From: Emticicia fluvialis
GTDB lineage: Bacteria > Bacteroidota > Bacteroidia > Cytophagales > Spirosomataceae
Assembly (NCBI RefSeq): GCF_024793945.1
Contig: NZ_JANUSD010000004.1
Coordinates: 1-64,000, forward strand
Direction of reading: 5' to 3'
DNA length: 64,000 nucleotides
Part shown: piece after piece, positions 53,402-61,984 of the stretch
Position numbering within the stretch: position 1 is the first letter of the stretch
How the letters are laid out: every line of letters begins with the position of its first letter
The notes under the pieces: model-generated
Told to the model about the DNA's origin: nothing
The model's database searches: none
Seen by the model: the letters and a program-made list of their open reading frames with translations, nothing else
Translations under genes and position numbers: made by a program

Positions 53402-53431
53402 AAATCTCGCAGCGCTATAACTGCGAGATTT
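53402..53431 (-). terminator. Terminator after mdh
   Basis: An eleven-pair stem, AAATCTCGCAG with CTGCGAGATTT, followed on the minus strand by TCTTTTC. It ends the mdh transcript 36 bases past the stop codon. Confidence 0.8.
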
Positions 53432-53466
53432 CTGAATGTATGCGAAAGCCTTACAACTTTAAGCCA

Positions 53467-54411
53467 TTAAATGCTTAGCGTGCTTAGTACATTATTCATG
53501 TTTCTAACGGCATCGGCCGATTTGGCAAATGCAGCTTGTTCTTCTTTGTTCAGGCGGTAGTTGATTATTTTCTCCCAACCATTTCTGCCTAAAACTACTG
53601 GTACACCCAGACAGATGTCTTTCTGGCCATACTCTCCATTTAATGAAACTGAGGCTGGCACTACGCGTTTTTCGTCACGGATGATGGCCTCAACCATTGA
53701 GCACGCAGCTATACCCGGAGCGTACCAGGCTGAGGTGCCAAGCAGGCCTGTCAGGGTAGCTCCACCCACCATTGTATCGGCTGCAACTTTGGCCAATGCT
53801 TCTTTAGACAAAGAGCGGCTTACAGGAATACCATTCCAAGTAGCCAGACGTGTCAACGGAATCATGGTAGTATCACCGTGGCCACCAATTACATTAGCGT
53901 GCAGGTCGCCCTGAGAAACACCCATTGCCTGCGACAGGTAATAACGGAAACGAGATGAGTCTAACGCACCACCCATACCTATTACGCGTTTTTTATTTAC
54001 CCCTAATGACTGAGCCACCTGCAAAGCAAGGTAGGTCATGGTATCCATCGGGTTTGAAACAATCAATAAAATGGCTTTTGGCGAGTAAGTAAGAATCTGC
54101 GTTACTACGCCTTTCACAATACCGGCATTAATGCCTATCAGTTCTTCGCGGGTCATACCCGGTTTACGTGGTAAGCCGGAGGTAATCACCACCACGTCAG
54201 ACTTGGCAGTTTTGGCGTAGTCATTAGTTGAGCCTATGATTTTAGTGTCAAATCCTTCCAGAGAAGCGGTTTGCATTAAATCCATAGCTTTTCCTTCGGC
54301 TACTCCTTGTTTAATATCTAACAATACTACTTCATCGACAATCTGCTTACGAGCGATGTTATCGGCTGTGGTTGCACCAACAGCGCCTGCTCCAACTACG
54401 GTTACTTTCAT
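53467..54411 (-). CDS. mdh: Malate dehydrogenase
   Basis: 314 residues. The NAD fold has KVTVVGAGAVGATTADNIA, and the substrate loop is GLPRKPGMTREEL with its two catalytic-site Arg. The active-site His lies in VIGGHGDTTMIP. The Arg in the substrate loop, in place of Gln, marks malate rather than lactate use. It interconverts malate and oxaloacetate in the TCA cycle. A candidate promoter lies over 200 bases upstream, implying a long leader. Confidence 0.95.
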   Translation of the reverse strand: MKVTVVGAGAVGATTADNIARKQIVDEVVLLDIKQGVAEGKAMDLMQTASLEGFDTKIIGSTNDYAKTAKSDVVVITSGLPRKPGMTREELIGINAGIVKGVVTQILTYSPKAILLIVSNPMDTMTYLALQVAQSLGVNKKRVIGMGGALDSSRFRYYLSQAMGVSQGDLHANVIGGHGDTTMIPLTRLATWNGIPVSRSLSKEALAKVAADTMVGGATLTGLLGTSAWYAPGIAACSMVEAIIRDEKRVVPASVSLNGEYGQKDICLGVPVVLGRNGWEKIINYRLNKEEQAAFAKSADAVRNMNNVLSTLSI

Positions 54412-54758
54412 TTCGGTAATTATACCCCTAAAATGCTCTGTAAAAAAGCTTGTTTGTTAGAAACATGTCATGCCCAGGGGTGAAATTTAGCAACATGAAG
54501 TTTCATAAAATATGTAAAAAAATGAATGTAAAAGGTTACCCGAAAAACCCCGATTGAGTGTAAATACATATATTTTTAGGTTATCTGCCCTGCATGTACA
54601 ATCAATAAAAGGTAAACAGGAAATTTTGCTCAAATTTATTGGACAAAACTAATATAATACAACGTTTTTAAGTGTTTTTTTTGTATTTTTTCTCAACGCC
54701 TTACCTTTTTTGGTATTTATTGCGTTTATTAACCGTATAATAGCTATTTAAAACCTGC
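54412..54758. other. Divergent control region between mdh and the YkvA gene
   Basis: 347 bases. The mdh leader occupies the left two-thirds if the promoter at 54631-54662 is right. ACCCCT (54424-54429) can pair with AGGGGT (54476-54481) near the mdh start. I see no recognised riboswitch. The right part is AT-rich and should hold the YkvA promoter, for which I see no clean box. Confidence 0.4.
54631..54662 (-). promoter_or_regulatory. Candidate mdh promoter
   Basis: On the minus strand TTG (54662-54660), a 21-base spacer and TAAATTTG (54638-54631) fit the Bacteroidota consensus. Initiation near 54625 would give a leader of about 210 bases. Confidence 0.5.
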
Positions 54759-55190
54759 ATGGCATCAGAGACAAACCAATTGATTTCGAAAGTACTGGAA
54801 TCGGTATTTTATAAAACTGCACTGAGAAGAGCACCAAGACTTGCAAAAAATGCGCACAGTCTGCTTAAACTATTAAGGAATGCGCTTGTCAAAGTACAAA
54901 GCCTGGGTGTTGGCACTACGGTTGATATATTGCGCGACAAGGTTGTGTTGTTGGGTGGATTGATAAAGTCGTACGCCACAGGAGAATACAGGAACATCGA
55001 GATTCAGAATCTCTTGAAAGTGATAGCGGGGTTTATCTATTTTGTTTCGCCAATAGATATTCTGCCCGATTTTCTGCCTTTTGTCGGGTTAACCGACGAC
55101 GTTGCTTTGCTGATGTTTATTATCAAAAGCATCAGCGATGAAATCGAGAAATTTGAGCAGTGGAAAAAGAAAGTGCCACTATCTGTGTAA
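54759..55190 (+). CDS. YkvA-family protein (DUF1232)
   Basis: 143 residues. The DUF1232 core lies at about 85-125: LLKVIAGFIYFVSPIDILPD followed by FLPFVGLTDDVALLMFI, with the conserved SPIDxxPD motif. The N-terminal half is basic and helical. The family is membrane-associated and of unknown function. It lies 91 bases upstream of tatA on the same strand, but tatA has its own promoter-like box. Confidence 0.87.
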   Translation: MASETNQLISKVLESVFYKTALRRAPRLAKNAHSLLKLLRNALVKVQSLGVGTTVDILRDKVVLLGGLIKSYATGEYRNIEIQNLLKVIAGFIYFVSPIDILPDFLPFVGLTDDVALLMFIIKSISDEIEKFEQWKKKVPLSV

Positions 55191-55235
55191 TGCATTTTAA
55201 GTGCAATTTAATTTTTTAATTGTTCAAATTTCGTT

Positions 55236-55243
55236 TATATTTG
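55236..55243 (+). promoter_or_regulatory. Candidate -7 box for tatA
   Basis: TATATTTG matches TAnnTTTG 38 bases before the tatA start codon. The nearest TTG (55220-55222) is 13 bases upstream, shorter than usual, so the -33 element is uncertain. Confidence 0.4.
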
Positions 55244-55281
55244 TATTAAATTATTGTAGAAAACTTTAAACTTATTACATC

Positions 55282-55458
55282 ATGTTTGGTCTTGGAACAA
55301 CTGAGATGGTTTTGATTTTAGTCGTTGTCCTATTCTTCTTCGGAGCGAAAAAACTTCCTGAGTTGGCTCGTGGTTTAGGAAAAGGTATCCGTGAATTCAA
55401 AGATGCTTCTCGCGAAGTAAAAGAAAATATCGAAAAGGCTGCAACTGAAGAAAAATAA
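55282..55458 (+). CDS. tatA: Twin-arginine translocase subunit TatA
   Basis: 58 residues, ATG at 55282 and TAA ending at 55458. The protein starts MFGLGTTEMV, has one membrane helix (about 8-21), then the conserved hinge FGAKKLPELARGLGKGIREF and an acidic amphipathic tail. TatA forms the pore that exports folded proteins. tatC is not in the window. Candidate Tat-type substrates nearby include the isomerase-like protein at 30850. A terminator follows, so it is transcribed as a unit. Confidence 0.95.
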   Translation: MFGLGTTEMVLILVVVLFFFGAKKLPELARGLGKGIREFKDASREVKENIEKAATEEK

Positions 55459-55490
55459 TATTTTTTCCTTCTTTCAGCCCTAAACTATAA

Positions 55491-55533
55491 AACAATAGCA
55501 TTCATGTTTTTCATGTTATGTTATTGTTTTTTT
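55491..55533 (+). terminator. Terminator after tatA
   Basis: An eleven-pair stem, AACAATAGCAT (55491-55501) with ATGTTATTGTT (55518-55528), one G-T pair, followed by a T run. Confidence 0.75.
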
Positions 55534-55955
55534 GTTTTTAGGTTAACCCTCATCCGGATTTTCAAACTCTACATTTTTAGCTCCTGCCTTTTACATTCCT
55601 CTTTAGGCTCATACAGCATTTTCTCTTTCGGTTTATTTTACTGCTTTACAACTTAATCAGTTTTTATCGAGTTTATTATTGCTTGTTTAATTTAGTTGTA
55701 AGCCAATATAGCTGAGTTTCTTCAAATAATATTGATAAAGTTATATTTCCTGCGCCGCTGATTTGTGATTCGATTTAACCTAGTTTTTGAGTTTTTTGAA
55801 TTTTTTGTCTGAAATTTATCTGTTTCGAAACCTAGATTTGCTGATTTGAGAAAATAATTATTGTATTATTCTAATATTAAAAGATACATAATTTAGTCTG
55901 TTGTCCGAATTATATTTTGTTATAATCAAGAAATGCAAAATTTATTTAAAAATAC
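55534..55955. other. T-rich intergenic stretch without recognised genes
   Basis: About 420 bases with a marked excess of T over A on the plus strand and many short TTT runs. I find no open frame with codon-like structure, no repeat and no convincing hairpin. It could be a decayed gene or an untranslated leader. Confidence 0.35.
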
Positions 55956-55987
55956 TTGACACAGACTTAATAATTATTTTACATTTG
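55956..55987 (+). promoter_or_regulatory. Promoter of the small membrane protein gene
   Basis: TTG (55956-55958), a 21-base spacer and TACATTTG (55980-55987) match the phylum consensus. Initiation near 55992 rules out the GTG at 55987 as the start codon and supports the ATG at 56008. Confidence 0.6.
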
Positions 55988-56007
55988 TGTACTTAAACAA
56001 CAAAATC

Positions 56008-56298
56008 ATGAGAAATAACATAGACAAAGAAACTTACACCTGGACAATCAAAGTATTTACTCTTCTTGGAATCCTACTTTTATTGGTAAATGTCTTCCTG
56101 TTTTTCTCGCAGAATCCGGCGCATGCTATGGCGTTTAAGTTTTCAAGCGCGGTTATGTTTTTGTTGCTGGCGGTTGTGGTATGGTTAAGGCTGGAGTACC
56201 TGAAAGTTTTTAAAGTAGCAGTTTACAAAGCGCGTCGCGTACCTATGTGGGCATCTATTTTTGTATTTGTTGCAGTTGCATTCTCAAGGATCTTCTAA
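56008..56298 (+). CDS. Small three-helix membrane protein, unknown function
   Basis: 96 residues from the ATG at 56008. Three hydrophobic helices (about 12-31, 42-60 and 77-93) separated by short basic loops, with YKARRVPMW between the second and third. I recognise no family. It has a good promoter with a short leader and a good terminator, so it is very likely real and transcribed alone. Confidence 0.7.
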   Translation: MRNNIDKETYTWTIKVFTLLGILLLLVNVFLFFSQNPAHAMAFKFSSAVMFLLLAVVVWLRLEYLKVFKVAVYKARRVPMWASIFVFVAVAFSRIF

Positions 56299-56325
56299 CA
56301 AACTATAAATCAAATAAGTAAAATT

Positions 56326-56352
56326 AAGCAAGGCCCTGTGCCTTGCTTTTTT
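56326..56352 (+). terminator. Terminator after the small membrane protein gene
   Basis: A nine-pair stem, AAGCAAGGC with GCCTTGCTT, loop CCTGT, then a T run. It reaches the stop of the convergent YigZ gene. Confidence 0.88.
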
Positions 56353-56987
56353 TATTCAGTGTTTTTGTAAACAGCGGTTACACTGTCAATCTTCTCTATT
56401 TTGTTCAGAACCTGATTCAGCATGGCCTTTCTCACTTCAACAGTAAGTGTGCAACGGTTATCATAAACCTGATTACTGATTTTAAGCGAAAATTCTTTCA
56501 CTACCTTCATTACATCGTTCATATACTCGAAGTCAAAACTTACTTCGTAAATATCATTCACGGTTTTTTCAATGGTTTCGGCATTGTCCAGGGCTTCTGC
56601 CGTGGCCGACTTATAGGCATTTATCAGACCTGGTACACCCAGCAAAGTGCCACCAAAATACCGAACCACCACTACCAGTAAATTGGTAAGGTCTTTAGAA
56701 AGCAAAACATTCAGTATGGGTCTTCCGGCCGAGCCGGAAGGTTCGCCATCATCATTAACTCTGAACTGATTGCGGTCGGTACCAATTCGGTAAGCATAGC
56801 AATGATGATTAGCCTTTGGGTGAAGGCTACGGAGTGTGTCCAGATGTTTCTTTATTTCCTGCTCGCTCGTGATAGGATACGCAAAAGCCAGAAATTTACT
56901 TCCGCGGTCTTTATAAAGCCCCTCGGTTGGTTTAGCAATGGTGGTGTAGGTGTCTTCGAAAAGCATACTGTCAGAATGAGACCTCAA
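56352..56987 (-). CDS. YigZ/IMPACT-family protein
   Basis: 211 residues; Met8 (56966) is an equally good start. The IMPACT N-terminal domain (about 25-130) shows SKFLAFAYPITSEQEIKKHL, HHCYAYRIG, DDGEPSGSAGRPIL and VVVVRYFGGTLLGVPGLI. A DUF1949 ferredoxin-like domain follows. Relatives bind nucleic acid or translation factors, but the bacterial role is not settled. Confidence 0.9.
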   Translation of the reverse strand: MRSHSDSMLFEDTYTTIAKPTEGLYKDRGSKFLAFAYPITSEQEIKKHLDTLRSLHPKANHHCYAYRIGTDRNQFRVNDDGEPSGSAGRPILNVLLSKDLTNLLVVVVRYFGGTLLGVPGLINAYKSATAEALDNAETIEKTVNDIYEVSFDFEYMNDVMKVVKEFSLKISNQVYDNRCTLTVEVRKAMLNQVLNKIEKIDSVTAVYKNTE

Positions 56988-57080
56988 AAATGCTAAAAAT
57001 CTTAAACATAAATATAAAAGCGGTCGTTTTGTCTTTGTTTGAATTGGGTTATTGGTTGTTTTCTGTCAATTTTTCCGGAA

Positions 57081-57095
57081 ATGCAGGGTCTGCAT
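57081..57095 (+). promoter_or_regulatory. Inverted repeat upstream of clpB, candidate operator
   Basis: ATGCAG (57081-57086) and CTGCAT (57090-57095) form a perfect inverted repeat with GGT between, directly before a -7-like TATTTTTTG and 40 bases from the start codon. It differs from the CIRCE element. Confidence 0.4.
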
Positions 57096-57135
57096 ATTTT
57101 TTGTGAATTAAGAATTATACAAAATTTGAAAACAA

Positions 57136-59754
57136 ATGAATTTCAATCAATATACCATAAAGGCACAGGAGGTTATCCAGAAAGCGGTGCAGATAGCCCA
57201 GGGAAATATGCAGCAGGCTGTAGAAACCGGGCACTTGTTGAAGGCCATTTTAGAAGAAGATGCCGACACTTCATCTTTTATGCTCAACAAACTGAACGTA
57301 AATCAGCAATTGCTTGTCAGTCGTTTAGAGGCCATAGTAAACGGTTATCCGAAAGTAAGTGGGGCACAGGCTTATCTGGGTAATGAGCTTTCTGCCGCAT
57401 TGGCTAAGTCTCAGAACTATCTGAAAGAATTTAACGACCAGTTTGTGAGCGTAGAATTGCTTTATCTGGGCCTGTTGTCGGGTAAAGACCCGGTTGCTGC
57501 CTTGATGAAAGAAGCAGGCTTTAAAGAAAAAGAACTAAAATCCACCATACAGGAATTGAGAGGAAAAAATAATCCAGTGAAAGACCAGAACGCAGAAAAC
57601 ACTTATCAAGCCCTTGCTCGTTACAGCAAAAATCTGAATGATTTGGCTCGACAAGGCAAAATTGACCCCGTAATTGGCCGTGACGATGAAATCAGGCGTG
57701 TGCTTCAGATTTTATCGCGCCGTACCAAAAACAATCCTATACTTTTAGGTGAGCCGGGCGTTGGTAAAACCGCCATTGTTGAAGGCCTGGCGCAAAGAAT
57801 AGTGTCTGGCGACGTGCCTGAAAACCTGAAATCAAAAACCATAGTATCGCTTGATATGGGTTTACTGATAGCCGGTGCCAAATATAAAGGCGAGTTTGAA
57901 GAACGCCTGAAAGCAGTGATTAAAGAGGTAACGGATTCGGAAGGAGAGATGGTGCTTTTCATTGACGAGATTCACACGCTGATTGGTGCAGGCGCCGGTG
58001 GCGAAAGCGCAATGGATGCCGCCAACTTATTGAAACCTGCCTTGTCTCGTGGCGAATTACACACCATTGGTGCAACCACACTGGCCGAGTACCAGAAATA
58101 TATAGAAAAAGATAAAGCCCTTGAGCGCCGTTTTCAGTCGGTAATGGTTGATGAACCCAATGTGCCTGATGCCATTTCTATTCTAAGGGGTATTAAAGAA
58201 AAATATGAATTGCACCACGGCGTGCGCATTCAGGATGATGCCGTTATTGCCGCAGTAGAGTTATCTGACAGATATATATCAGACCGGTTTCTGCCCGACA
58301 AGGCCATTGACTTGATGGACGAGGCGGCTTCTAAATTGCGCCTTGAAATGGACTCTATGCCGGAAGAACTGGATGAGCTGAACAGAAAGATTATGCAGCT
58401 TGAAATTGAAAGAGAGGCCATCAGGAGAGAGAGCAATAAGGATAAAGAAAGTATTCTGAATAAAGAAATAGCCGATTTGAGCGAAAGACGTAACGAACTA
58501 AAAGCCAAATGGGAGAACGAGAAAGGGTCTATTAATGAATTACGTTCATTAAAAGAGCAGATTGAGCAGCTGAAACTGGAAGCTGAGCAGGCCGAACGTG
58601 CCGGTGATTATGGTAGGGTAGCGGAGATTCGTTATGGTAAACTGGTAGAAGCAAACAACAGACTTAACCAGATTCAGAAAGAGGCCAACAACGGGCAGGC
58701 TACTTTATTGAACGAAGAAGTATCAGCAGAAAACATTGCAGAAGTAGTAGCTAAGTGGACGGGCATACCAGTAACTAAAATGTTGCAGAGCGAACGTGAC
58801 AAGTTACTGCATCTGGAAACAGAGTTGCATAACAGGGTTGCCGGGCAGGACGAAGCTATAAAAGTGGTGGCCGATGCCGTGCGTCGTTCTCGTGCCGGTT
58901 TGCAAGACCCAAAACGGCCAATAGGCAGCTTCTTGTTCTTAGGGCCAACGGGTGTAGGTAAAACAGAATTGGCAAAAGCACTTGCCCAGTATCTTTTCAA
59001 TGACGATAACGCACTGGTAAGAATAGATATGAGTGAGTATCAGGAACGCCATGCAGTAAGCAGGCTGGTAGGGGCTCCTCCCGGATACGTAGGATACGAT
59101 GAAGGCGGGCAGTTAACCGAGGCAATACGTAGAAAGCCTTACAGTGTGGTACTTCTTGACGAGATTGAAAAGGCGCACCCGGATGTTTGGAATATTCTGC
59201 TGCAGGTATTGGACGAAGGCCGCCTGACAGACAACAAAGGCCGTGTGGCTAACTTCAAGAATACGATTATCATCATGACATCGAACATGGGTAGTAACAT
59301 TATTCAGGAAAAGTTTGCCGAAAACGAAGGCTGGAATTATCACCTGATTCTGGAAGAGGCCAAAAATGCAGTGCTTGACCAACTGAAGGCCTATGTGAGA
59401 CCTGAGTTTCTGAACCGAATTGATGAAATTGTTTTGTTTGAGCCATTAAGTAAACTGAATCTGCAAAAAATTATTGGTATTCAGTTTAAACAGATTCAGA
59501 GCCGAGTAGCTGAGCAAGGAATAACATTGGAAGCCACCGATGAAGTATTGGCCAAACTAGGTGAAGAAGGGTATGACCCAAGCTTTGGCGCCAGACCTTT
59601 GAAACGTGTATTGCAGCGCAAGATTCTGAACGAATTATCTAAAGGTATTCTATCAGGGAAGGTCCACAAAGATTCTGTGATTATGATGGAATTGGGGGAT
59701 GATGGAGAAATAGTGTTTGAAAACGTTGGAAACAGTGAATTTGAGATTGAATAA
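57136..59754 (+). CDS. clpB: ATP-dependent chaperone ClpB
   Basis: 872 residues, full length for ClpB. N-domain (about 1-145); first AAA+ with Walker A GEPGVGKT at 205 and FIDEIHTLIGAG; the coiled middle domain (about 410-525) that defines ClpB against ClpA/C; second AAA+ with GPTGVGKT at 603 and LLDEIEKAHPDVWN. It pulls proteins from aggregates together with DnaK. An inverted repeat upstream suggests regulated expression, and a strong terminator follows. Confidence 0.97.
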   Translation: MNFNQYTIKAQEVIQKAVQIAQGNMQQAVETGHLLKAILEEDADTSSFMLNKLNVNQQLLVSRLEAIVNGYPKVSGAQAYLGNELSAALAKSQNYLKEFNDQFVSVELLYLGLLSGKDPVAALMKEAGFKEKELKSTIQELRGKNNPVKDQNAENTYQALARYSKNLNDLARQGKIDPVIGRDDEIRRVLQILSRRTKNNPILLGEPGVGKTAIVEGLAQRIVSGDVPENLKSKTIVSLDMGLLIAGAKYKGEFEERLKAVIKEVTDSEGEMVLFIDEIHTLIGAGAGGESAMDAANLLKPALSRGELHTIGATTLAEYQKYIEKDKALERRFQSVMVDEPNVPDAISILRGIKEKYELHHGVRIQDDAVIAAVELSDRYISDRFLPDKAIDLMDEAASKLRLEMDSMPEELDELNRKIMQLEIEREAIRRESNKDKESILNKEIADLSERRNELKAKWENEKGSINELRSLKEQIEQLKLEAEQAERAGDYGRVAEIRYGKLVEANNRLNQIQKEANNGQATLLNEEVSAENIAEVVAKWTGIPVTKMLQSERDKLLHLETELHNRVAGQDEAIKVVADAVRRSRAGLQDPKRPIGSFLFLGPTGVGKTELAKALAQYLFNDDNALVRIDMSEYQERHAVSRLVGAPPGYVGYDEGGQLTEAIRRKPYSVVLLDEIEKAHPDVWNILLQVLDEGRLTDNKGRVANFKNTIIIMTSNMGSNIIQEKFAENEGWNYHLILEEAKNAVLDQLKAYVRPEFLNRIDEIVLFEPLSKLNLQKIIGIQFKQIQSRVAEQGITLEATDEVLAKLGEEGYDPSFGARPLKRVLQRKILNELSKGILSGKVHKDSVIMMELGDDGEIVFENVGNSEFEIE

Positions 59755-59773
59755 TAGCTAAATGATTAAGAGC

Positions 59774-59808
59774 AATTGCCGCCGATTTTTTCAGCGGCAA
59801 TTTTTTTT
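59774..59808 (+). terminator. Terminator after clpB
   Basis: A nine-pair stem, AATTGCCGC with GCGGCAATT, an eleven-base loop and a run of T. Confidence 0.88.
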
Positions 59809-59828
59809 ACTCTCATGGCTGGCCGGCC

Positions 59829-60806
59829 CTACAATTTTAGTCGGTATATTTTTAATTCTATTCCCTTCGGAAGTATATAATTTTCCGGCACGGCATCATT
59901 GCTGATCAGCTCAAAGCCATTGCGCTCATAAAAGCGATGGGCGGCGTGTGTAACCAGTGGGGTATCCAGCAAAATTTCTTTAAAATGTTGCTTACGGGCT
60001 TCAAGTACCAAAATTTCAAAAAGTCTTTGCGCAAGCCCCAGTGCTTTGCCTCGGTATTCCTGCTTAATAAACATCTTTCTTAAAACAGCCTGCGTTTCGT
60101 TCAGTCTTTCTAAACCAATGGTGCCTACCACTTCATCTTTGTTGTTTGTTGCCACCCAGAGCAAATTTCCCCTGTCGTTATAGAACGCTTTCAGATTATG
60201 TAAATCCGGTTGGCGCTGTGCTGTTAAGCCCAGGTTAAATTCGCCGTTCTGGATACCCAGTACCATATCTTCAACCTGTGTCTGGTATTTTTCATCAAAC
60301 AATTGAATGTCAATCTTCGACTGTCTCATTTCTTCAAAAGTTTCATAATACTGGCGTTTAAAGTCATTCTTGTCCAGAAAATCTTCTATCTCCTGCATAG
60401 CCATAAGAATGTTATGTTGAGAGGCGCGAATGATTTTTTCATTGTTTTCCTTAAAGCTTACCCACATTTCTTCTAGTTGAGGCAAATTCTGGTAGGCTTT
60501 CACAGTAAGTTTCAAGTGCCTTTTGCGGCCGTCTGTTCCTGATTTTACTGATGTTATCCAGCCCGCCTTTTCCATCTCCCGGGCTATCTGTATAACACCC
60601 GGGTGCGTAATATTTAATATTTCAGCAATTTCCATAATGCCCTTTTCTCCTTCTTTACTTAAAACGTAGAAAATAGGAAACCACTTCGACTCAAAATCAA
60701 CACCTGAACTTTTATAGATTTCTGAAACCGATTTCATCATGCGGTCGCTTAATCTTTTTAACCGGCTTCCTAGTGCCAGTGCACCCAAATCAGATATTAA
60801 ATCCAT
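59829..60806 (-). CDS. MarR-family regulator fused to a GNAT acetyltransferase
   Basis: 325 residues. Residues about 1-150 form a MarR winged-helix domain (GIMEIAEILNITHPGVIQIA as the helix-turn-helix and TDGRKRHLKLTVKA as the wing). Residues about 165-325 form a GNAT domain with RKMFIKQEYRGKALGLAQRL as the acetyl-CoA loop and THAAHRFYERNGF. Fusions of this order occur in many bacteria. The target is unknown. Repeats TAGTTACG in front of its start are probable operators for autoregulation. Confidence 0.92.
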   Translation of the reverse strand: MDLISDLGALALGSRLKRLSDRMMKSVSEIYKSSGVDFESKWFPIFYVLSKEGEKGIMEIAEILNITHPGVIQIAREMEKAGWITSVKSGTDGRKRHLKLTVKAYQNLPQLEEMWVSFKENNEKIIRASQHNILMAMQEIEDFLDKNDFKRQYYETFEEMRQSKIDIQLFDEKYQTQVEDMVLGIQNGEFNLGLTAQRQPDLHNLKAFYNDRGNLLWVATNNKDEVVGTIGLERLNETQAVLRKMFIKQEYRGKALGLAQRLFEILVLEARKQHFKEILLDTPLVTHAAHRFYERNGFELISNDAVPENYILPKGIELKIYRLKL

Positions 60807-60816
60807 TTTATGTAAG

Positions 60817-60836
60817 TAGTTACGTAATTAGTTACG
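60817..60836. promoter_or_regulatory. Candidate MarR operator in the divergent region
   Basis: TAGTTACG at 60817-60824 and again at 60829-60836, with a TTACGTAA palindrome (60820-60827) inside. It lies 11-30 bases before the MarR-GNAT start and 56 or more before the next gene in the other direction, so a bound regulator could affect both. Confidence 0.5.
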
Positions 60837-60891
60837 CAAATATTTGGATAATAATTTTTCTTTGCAAATTTTTACAAAAAAATAGATACAC

Positions 60892-61407
60892 ATGCAGATA
60901 GTAAATGCCGGAATAAACGATTTGGACACCTTAATGAATTTTTATGATAATGCCATTGCACATCAGAAAGCCGTTAGTAATCTGGTTTGGAAAGGCTTTG
61001 ACAAGCAAGTAGTGGTAAAGGAAATTGAAGATGGCAGACAATGGAAAATAATGATTGATGGCCAGATAGCCTGTGTGTTTATGACCGCCTTTAATGACCC
61101 CGACATCTGGGATGAAAAAGACAAAGATGCAGCCATTTACATCCATCGTATTTGTACCAGTCCGGATTTCAGAGGTAAAGGATTCGTTAAAATTATTACT
61201 GACTGGGCAATTAATACAGCAAAAAATAAAAACTTAGACTTTGTAAGACTTGATACCTGGCAAGACAACGCCCGCCTGCATCAGTTGTATTTACATGCTG
61301 GCTTTCATTATGCAGGCATGAAACTGATTGACGCCTCCGGTAATCTGCCAAAACACTATTGGGGTGTTACACTGGGTTTATTCGAAATCAGCATAAATGA
61401 ACTTTAA
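60892..61407 (+). CDS. GNAT-family N-acetyltransferase
   Basis: 171 residues. GNAT features are IVNAGINDLDTLMNFYDNAI, the central strand with YIHRICTSPDF, the acetyl-CoA loop RGKGFVKIITDWAI and a C-terminal HQLYLHAGFHYAG. No substrate is indicated. It is divergent from the MarR-GNAT gene and may be its target. Its stop codon overlaps the convergent pentapeptide gene by four bases. Confidence 0.88.
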   Translation: MQIVNAGINDLDTLMNFYDNAIAHQKAVSNLVWKGFDKQVVVKEIEDGRQWKIMIDGQIACVFMTAFNDPDIWDEKDKDAAIYIHRICTSPDFRGKGFVKIITDWAINTAKNKNLDFVRLDTWQDNARLHQLYLHAGFHYAGMKLIDASGNLPKHYWGVTLGLFEISINEL

Positions 61408-61976
61408 CTGATAACAATACCATACTTATCTAACAACCCGCCTAAGCCTTGCAGTGAAAATCTAGCCTTTTTCAATTTGTTGCGTTCAGGGTCTATGGAG
61501 TAATTATAGGCAGACCGAAAGTCAGCTTTTTCCAGGTTAGTATTACTGAAAACGGCACGGGTTAAATCGCAATTATCAAAAATAGCCGTGCTTAAATCAG
61601 CATCAGAGAAGTCAACCTCGTGTAGTGTAGTATCTTTAAAAGTGGTTTTCTTAAGATTTAAACCCAGAAACGTTGAAAGATTAAGCTGGCAATTCTGAAA
61701 TCCTACTTCAAAAAGAAAAGGATTACACTGGTCAAAGTGCACGCCTAAAAGTTTGCAGTCTAAGAATTTAACGTTTTTTAGCGATGTCCCCCTTGTGTGA
61801 GCCATACTCAGGTTACAATCTTTAAAAACGCAATCAGAGAAGATACAGGTTGAGAGGTGCAATTCAGCAAAATTGCAGTTACTGAAAGTACAGTCTTCAT
61901 ATTCGCCTTTTGGTAAAGGGTTAACTCTAAAATCAATTTTTTCGAAGGTTTTGCCTTCAAAGTACCTGATACTCAT
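61404..61976 (-). CDS. Pentapeptide-repeat protein
   Basis: 190 residues of consecutive A(D/N)LxX-type pentapeptides, such as CTFSNCNFAELHLSTCIFSD, LKNVKFLDCKLLG, DFSDADLSTAIFDNCDLTRA and NTNLEKADFRSA. These fold as a right-handed quadrilateral beta-helix. Some members mimic DNA and protect gyrase from quinolones (Qnr, MfpA), but many do not. Length is a little below Qnr (about 218). Role is open. It lies eight bases after the TrmH-type gene on the same strand. Confidence 0.9.
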   Translation of the reverse strand: MSIRYFEGKTFEKIDFRVNPLPKGEYEDCTFSNCNFAELHLSTCIFSDCVFKDCNLSMAHTRGTSLKNVKFLDCKLLGVHFDQCNPFLFEVGFQNCQLNLSTFLGLNLKKTTFKDTTLHEVDFSDADLSTAIFDNCDLTRAVFSNTNLEKADFRSAYNYSIDPERNKLKKARFSLQGLGGLLDKYGIVIS

Positions 61977-61984
61977 AAAATCAG

